The notes under the pieces were generated by a model. It made no database searches. It saw nothing but the letters and a program-made list of their open reading frames with translations, and was not told where the DNA came from. Position numbers and translations under genes: made by a program. From positions 1-21,786 of the forward strand of contig PDIP01000087.1 in NCBI GenBank assembly GCA_002811645.1: a stretch of DNA of 21,786 nt, given 5' to 3'. Origin of the DNA: Corallochytrium limacisporum (Eukaryota; Opisthokonta). How positions within the stretch are numbered: the stretch's first letter is position 1; the number at the start of each line of letters is the position of its first letter. Positions 17,809-21,786 of the stretch are shown in pieces.

Positions 17809-19160
17809 AAATACACAGTGTTTTTCTGGCCTTAGGGCTAACGCTCGCCAGTACGAACACCGTAGCTGCAGAATCTGGCGCTGACAAGTACATGCCTGAG
17901 GCCCAGGGAGATGTTGCGTGTAGTGATGCGTTAGCCACCTCGACGGTCGCAATCATGGGCGGTACGGGCAAGCAGGGCCTTGGAGCAGCCATTGAGCTAA
18001 TTCGTCTCTTTCATGAGCGTGGCAATTTCTCAGAACAGGCCCTTGAGCTGCGCTTGCAGACGCGTGAGCCTAATAGTGAACGTGCTCGGGCTGCCAAAAA
18101 GCAGCTCGAGTCGCAGATTGGTACAAAGGCAGACGCGTGCGTCACAATTCAATGGGTAAAATCTGACCCTTACGATGAGCCTGAGAATCTGAACCACCTT
18201 TTTCACAACGTGGACGCGGTCTTTGCTCAAACCTTCGGAAAAGTGTATGCGGGAGATGTCAAGGACGGCTCTAACGGGGAACATCCGGAATCCAAGGCCG
18301 CACGAAACATTGCTCAGGCAGTTCTCAGGGAGAATGCTCGAAACCGTTATTCGGACGCTGAAGGACAGCACCCAAGCCACCATGGTGTGCAAATGCTGAT
18401 CTTCAGTGGGGGAGCTAAGACCAAAGAATCTGCGCTCAACGCCAAATGGAACGCGGAGCTCCGACTCTTTGCCGAGTTCAAGCAAGAGCTCGACCACGCT
18501 CCGAGCACGGTTATTGCCATCCATACGAGCATCTTCATGGAAGATATGCTTTTTAAGGATGGCAAGCCACTCCTTCAAAAGGTAACAGATCCCAAGTCAA
18601 AGTACACGCACACAGTTACGGGACATCTCATGTTGGACGCGCGCGTTCCTATGGTTGGTGCTGGGGATGCGGGTGCCGCTGTTGGGCGTCTGATCATGGA
18701 CAAATTAGTACCACCTCCGCCGAAGGTCGTGGCTGACGACGATTGGGATGACGATGACAGATCCAGACTGACAGCACTCACTCTGTTTAAGCAGCGGGCA
18801 ACGGAAATGTCCACCGACGATAAACACTTCTTCGCAATCTTTGACTTGGTTGGGGCATTCGCGCCGCCCATGGAATTTGTCATCGAACTCGAAGAGGCTT
18901 TGAACCGTCGCGCAAGAAAAGCAAGGGCCTTTAAGCTTGACTACGTCTTTGATGACCCGAAGAAGTTTCTGCAGTCCGAAGAAACCGCTCCCATACACAC
19001 CTTGTATCAATGGTACAGAGAGGGGGCAGATGTACCGCTTGCGCGAGCACATACTTTCGTCGGTCAAACCATGGATGTCTTCCACAGCGGTCCGGTACGG
19101 CATCTTGTGGCATGGACCAATGAGAAGGGATTGGAGGTATTTGATGAGTTGGTCGGATAG
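17805..19160 (+). CDS. NmrA-like Rossmann protein with signal peptide
   Basis: This is a 451-residue NAD(P)-binding protein of the NmrA/atypical short-chain dehydrogenase type. After the signal peptide (about 1-22, hydrophobic core VFLALGLTLA) comes VAIMGGTGKQGLG (48-60), the GxxGxxG dinucleotide loop at the end of the first strand. A DAVFAQTFG segment (137-145) and MLIFSGGAKT (197-206) fit the fourth and fifth strands. An acidic linker (DDDWDDDDRS, 311-320) splits the C-terminal half, which ends in the NmrA-like WTNEKGLEVFDELVG. NmrA proteins are usually redox-sensing regulators or isoflavone-reductase-like enzymes in the cytosol, so secretion is unusual. There is one sequon (NFS, N74) and no KDEL or membrane anchor. 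The start at 17805 is the first in-frame ATG and gives the signal peptide. The gene lies 1.2 kb after the sulfatase on the same strand. Substrate and activity are unknown. Confidence 0.82.
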   Translation: MKIHSVFLALGLTLASTNTVAAESGADKYMPEAQGDVACSDALATSTVAIMGGTGKQGLGAAIELIRLFHERGNFSEQALELRLQTREPNSERARAAKKQLESQIGTKADACVTIQWVKSDPYDEPENLNHLFHNVDAVFAQTFGKVYAGDVKDGSNGEHPESKAARNIAQAVLRENARNRYSDAEGQHPSHHGVQMLIFSGGAKTKESALNAKWNAELRLFAEFKQELDHAPSTVIAIHTSIFMEDMLFKDGKPLLQKVTDPKSKYTHTVTGHLMLDARVPMVGAGDAGAAVGRLIMDKLVPPPPKVVADDDWDDDDRSRLTALTLFKQRATEMSTDDKHFFAIFDLVGAFAPPMEFVIELEEALNRRARKARAFKLDYVFDDPKKFLQSEETAPIHTLYQWYREGADVPLARAHTFVGQTMDVFHSGPVRHLVAWTNEKGLEVFDELVG

Positions 19161-19320
19161 TGTGACATGATGCTAGCCCTTTATCAAAACCCTAGGAGAG
19201 GAAAACCTGCTGTATCTCGACGTTACATTGACCTGACTATCAAAGCTGAATGTGAGAGGCTTTGAAACACGATATTCCAAATGTTTCAAAAATACTATAG
19301 GTACATCTATTCACTAACAT
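19161..19320. other. Short convergent intergenic spacer
   Basis: Only 160 bases separate the stop codons of the NmrA-like gene (+) and the THUMPD3-like gene (-). No AATAAA occurs on the + strand here. The two 3' UTRs must be very short or overlap. Confidence 0.75.
19261..19290. terminator. Hairpin between convergent genes
   Basis: TTTGAAACA (19261-19269) pairs exactly with TGTTTCAAA (19282-19290) around a 12-base loop. Being symmetrical, it could act in 3' end formation or transcript stability for both converging genes. This role is inferred from position only. Confidence 0.4.
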
Positions 19321-21183
19321 TCACGTCCTAGAAACAACCTGATGTTCTTGGGTTTTCTTCCAATCCTCTTTCACTAGTACATATATAGACGTGGCCAGCC
19401 CACCATTCTCACTGTCAAAGACCTTGAGCACACGTAGTGGACTGTTACGTGTGACCAGGCCTCCAGCAACCTTTTCTTCACCGGCAGCGCTTCTCGCACC
19501 TTTTGGTTGCCCATCCTTCTCTGGCAGCGCCACGCCCGCGTGACGCAACGAAGTCCGCATACCGCCACGTTCCGACGTCAGGAGGACAGCTATACCCCCC
19601 ACGCGAAGCATTCGGCCTAGCTGACGTAGAAACCGTGGATAGAGGCGACGGTTGGAGTTGTAGCTGCCGTGGCGCCGCCCGTATGGCAGGTCACTGACGA
19701 CGAGATCGATGCTGCAGTCTTTCCAGGGACCCTGAGTGGCATCAGCGCAGACGAGGCCAAGGTTAGCAATCCGTGCAGTTCCCGTCCCCGAGAAAGCGGT
19801 AGTGAAGAAATTGTAGTTCTCCTTGCATGGCGTGAGGCCCTTTGTGTCAAAGTCAGAACCAAGCGCGAGGGTCACCGCAGGATATAGGCGTGCCGCTTCC
19901 ATAGGTATGACGCCTGTTCCTGCCATAGGATCGAGCATGACAAGGCCTTGGGATTTCTGCACAGCACCCTCGTCGTCAAGTTTCTGGAGTCTCTCCTTCC
20001 TCTTCCTTTGCTTGGCCTTCTGCAGCTCGTCCAGCCCGAGTAGAACCATTGTCGATGCGATCGATCCAGAGAGTGCAGTCCTGCCTTTGTGCGGGTAGGC
20101 CACGCCGTGGTTCTTGTCTAGCGTCACACCCAGCATCAGCCGACAATTGGTCGATCCGGCAGGCCTATGCAGTATCATGGCCAGATCCAACGACGCTTCT
20201 TTCAGTTTGACATCGTAGTTGTATCGTTGGCACGGGCCTGTGGCGAGCTGGCCCGCAGCTTGGACGGACGCGCCACGCTGGCCGTGATTCCGCTCATCAT
20301 CCGGGTACACATGAGCTGATCTTGCCCTCATGGCGGTCACGCGGAAGTAATGATGTCGGTGCATGCCGCTGGCGTCCACGTCGGAAGTACTTGTCCATTG
20401 TGTCTCAGTCGACGGACCTCCATCACGCTCAAGTGTAGCAGCTACGACGCGCTCCCTTGCACCTTGTGGTGTCCACGCGAGGGTCGATGCATGTCCGTGA
20501 ACATAATGGTGGTCCAGCAGGCGTACTGCAGCCTCGTACTTGGGCCAAAGTCCTTCGTCGTCGAAGAGGGACATCAGTGTAGCGGAAAAAGGCCGCTGGT
20601 TGTCCGTCGTGCTTCGATCAGTTTGACCTTGGTCCCGTTCCTGATCCTTTCCTTTCTCCACTTGTTTGATGATCTTTGTCCACATGACCTCCTTGGTGTC
20701 TCTGAATTGCGGCAAATGGATCGTATCGACGTATGCCAGCAACTGACTGGCAACCCGCACAATGGGTTGATCTGCAGCAGTTGCTTCAGCGTCAAGCAGG
20801 GAGCTGTAGCTTGCCTCGAAAACCACTGTGCCTGGCACGGTCACAGGATCTTCCGAGCCTTCGAATGCATTTGGATCCATGGCTGATCCGATGAACTCTT
20901 TATCACTGTCTGGGTCCTCCATGAACTTCGCTGCCCGTTTTGATGGGGTGAGGCCCCGTTGGTATTGTCCCTTGTTCGAGCCGAAATCATAATCCTTGAT
21001 CTTCTCTCTGCGGTGAGGTTTCAGCTGCTTGCGCTCTTCTCTACTGAGATCCCATGCTTGTCGAGGCAACAGGCGCTCACAATAGTTGCCGATTAGTTCA
21101 GATCCCTTCACGTTACGCAAGATATCTTTAGCAGCAATGTGTTCCAGACCGACAGGTACAATTGCTATGAATTTGGCGCGCAT
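19321..21183 (-). CDS. THUMPD3: THUMPD3-like RNA guanosine N2-methyltransferase
   Basis: THUMPD3, with its partner TRMT112, forms N2-methylguanosine in tRNA (position 6, and 7 in some tRNAs) using S-adenosylmethionine. This protein has 620 residues. The N-terminal strand and helix (FIAIVPVGLEHIAAKDIL) match the family start. The THUMP region follows at about 275-355 (HYFRVTAMRARSAHVY ... YDVKLKEASLDLAMIL). YPHKGRTALSGSIASTM (363-379) leads into the Rossmann methyltransferase domain: LDPMAGTGVIPMEAA (417-431) binds the cofactor and SDLPYGRRHGS (497-507) is the catalytic NPPY-like loop. LYPRFLRQL and NGGLATSIYVLVK are typical of THUMPD3 rather than TRMT11. The 40-200 stretch is charged and poorly conserved, and a basic insert (388-407) precedes motif I. 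The start at 21183 is an ATG giving the family N-terminus. THUMPD2, which methylates U6 snRNA, is the main alternative. Confidence 0.9.
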   Translation of the reverse strand: MRAKFIAIVPVGLEHIAAKDILRNVKGSELIGNYCERLLPRQAWDLSREERKQLKPHRREKIKDYDFGSNKGQYQRGLTPSKRAAKFMEDPDSDKEFIGSAMDPNAFEGSEDPVTVPGTVVFEASYSSLLDAEATAADQPIVRVASQLLAYVDTIHLPQFRDTKEVMWTKIIKQVEKGKDQERDQGQTDRSTTDNQRPFSATLMSLFDDEGLWPKYEAAVRLLDHHYVHGHASTLAWTPQGARERVVAATLERDGGPSTETQWTSTSDVDASGMHRHHYFRVTAMRARSAHVYPDDERNHGQRGASVQAAGQLATGPCQRYNYDVKLKEASLDLAMILHRPAGSTNCRLMLGVTLDKNHGVAYPHKGRTALSGSIASTMVLLGLDELQKAKQRKRKERLQKLDDEGAVQKSQGLVMLDPMAGTGVIPMEAARLYPAVTLALGSDFDTKGLTPCKENYNFFTTAFSGTGTARIANLGLVCADATQGPWKDCSIDLVVSDLPYGRRHGSYNSNRRLYPRFLRQLGRMLRVGGIAVLLTSERGGMRTSLRHAGVALPEKDGQPKGARSAAGEEKVAGGLVTRNSPLRVLKVFDSENGGLATSIYVLVKEDWKKTQEHQVVSRT

Positions 21184-21212
21184 TGTTGACTCTGGTATGC
21201 TGGAATTGGCAT
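21165..21212 (-). promoter_or_regulatory. uORF overlapping the THUMPD3-like start
   Basis: On the minus strand an ATG at 21212-21210 opens a 15-residue frame (MPIPAYQSQQCAPNS) that stops at 21167-21165. It runs out of frame across the main ATG at 21183, with a 19-base overlap. It would be inhibitory if the transcript begins upstream of it, which is not known. Confidence 0.3.
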
Positions 21213-21786
21213 ATTGTTGGGCTGCATAGGCACCTTAGATCCAACCAAGCTCTCACTAGAACCACTAGCTATGAACGAAAGCAAAACCGGTGCGAACGGG
21301 GTACTAAAGGTTACCTTTCAGTGTTTACTGCGTCGGCTTATTAAAAATGTACTCGAAACCCACTCTGGTTTTTCAAGTTTCGTCTCGGATCACGCTGCAA
21401 GTAACTGCTTAACTACTGAAGTGAATACGAACTCAGTGCACATTCAGACACACTAGGACATAATTGGCGCTTGACCAAAACGGTCCATTGTTCAGCCATA
21501 TGCTCAATGAAAAGAATTTCTTCGCACCAAGTGTCCTCGTGTAGACTTCAATTTAGTAACCGTTTGCCGAAGTCCGAATGAGCACGCAAATTTCAGCTCA
21601 CGACGTAGCTCTGGTTTTCCTTATGTGCGCCGCTTGCAGGTCGTTGTTTTTCCTTGCTCTGCACGCCAGGGCCGCACACACACACACGCATCGCCCCGTC
21701 ACCCGCTTTCGTCACGCATCCCCCCCCCCCTCTCCTTCCTTTCTACGACCCTTCCCCCCTTTCCCCCCCCCCGGCTCCGAAAATCG
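21184..21786. other. Upstream region of the THUMPD3-like gene
   Basis: No gene is supported. The first part is the likely promoter and leader of the minus-strand gene. C-rich tracts lie at 21721-21730 (C10) and 21763-21772 (C10) after a short CA repeat (21676-21687). The 80-codon + frame at 21214-21456 begins at TTG and has no recognisable feature. Confidence 0.55.

Noticed and set aside
19137-19160. ER-retention signal at the NmrA-like C-terminus
   Set aside because: The end is FDELVG. The DEL is internal and does not form a terminal K/HDEL.
20350-20886. 178-codon + strand ORF inside the THUMPD3-like gene
   Set aside because: It is antisense to a strong methyltransferase domain and has no features of its own.
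1-21786. CRISPR array, bacterial operon or prophage
   Set aside because: No regularly spaced repeats, ribosome-binding sites or phage genes are present, and the gene content is eukaryotic.

Overview
This window looks like nuclear DNA from a unicellular, intron-poor eukaryote. The genes are separate units on both strands, each with its own leader. One protein is a eukaryotic respiratory subunit (complex III QCR7/UQCRB), one is a THUMPD3-type methyltransferase, and two carry secretory signal peptides. No bacterial operon or ribosome-binding-site logic is visible. All five well-supported genes read through as single open frames in the standard code. I cannot name the lineage from sequence alone. 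A 50-base N gap marks this as draft assembly.

Layout. 1-5120 holds no gene I can support: a G-rich start, several short low-complexity tracts, an AT-rich island and a small cluster of inverted repeats (4065-4125). 5121-6083 (+) holds an unrecognised, helix-rich protein whose reading frame switches twice, so it is either a decaying gene or a real gene carrying two draft errors. 6084-7703 is a long leader/intergenic region with C and G runs. 7704-8897 (+) is a complete cytosolic-type acetyl-CoA acetyltransferase (thiolase). 9947-10315 (+) is complex III subunit 7. 10316-14640 is 4.3 kb of low-complexity spacer: CT repeats, C and G runs, alternating purine and pyrimidine blocks, and the gap. 14641-16632 (+) is a Cys-type sulfatase with a signal peptide, one C-terminal membrane segment and a KKXX tail. 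17805-19160 (+) is an NmrA-like Rossmann protein with a signal peptide. It converges on 19321-21183 (-), the THUMPD3-like RNA guanosine methyltransferase, with only 160 bases between the stop codons.

Together the genes are mostly housekeeping: acetyl-CoA/mevalonate or ketone metabolism, respiration and tRNA modification. The unusual part is the sulfatase and NmrA-like neighbours. Both are on the + strand, both are predicted to enter the ER, one seems to be held there by a dilysine signal, and the other is a nucleotide-binding fold that normally works in the cytosol. Two other patterns deserve a look. Four gene heads carry short upstream ORFs that overlap the main start, two of them through an exact ATGA overlap, while the thiolase and QCR7 leaders contain no ATG for over 220 bases. 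In addition, 16 runs of 9 or more C or G occur between genes and none occur inside them.
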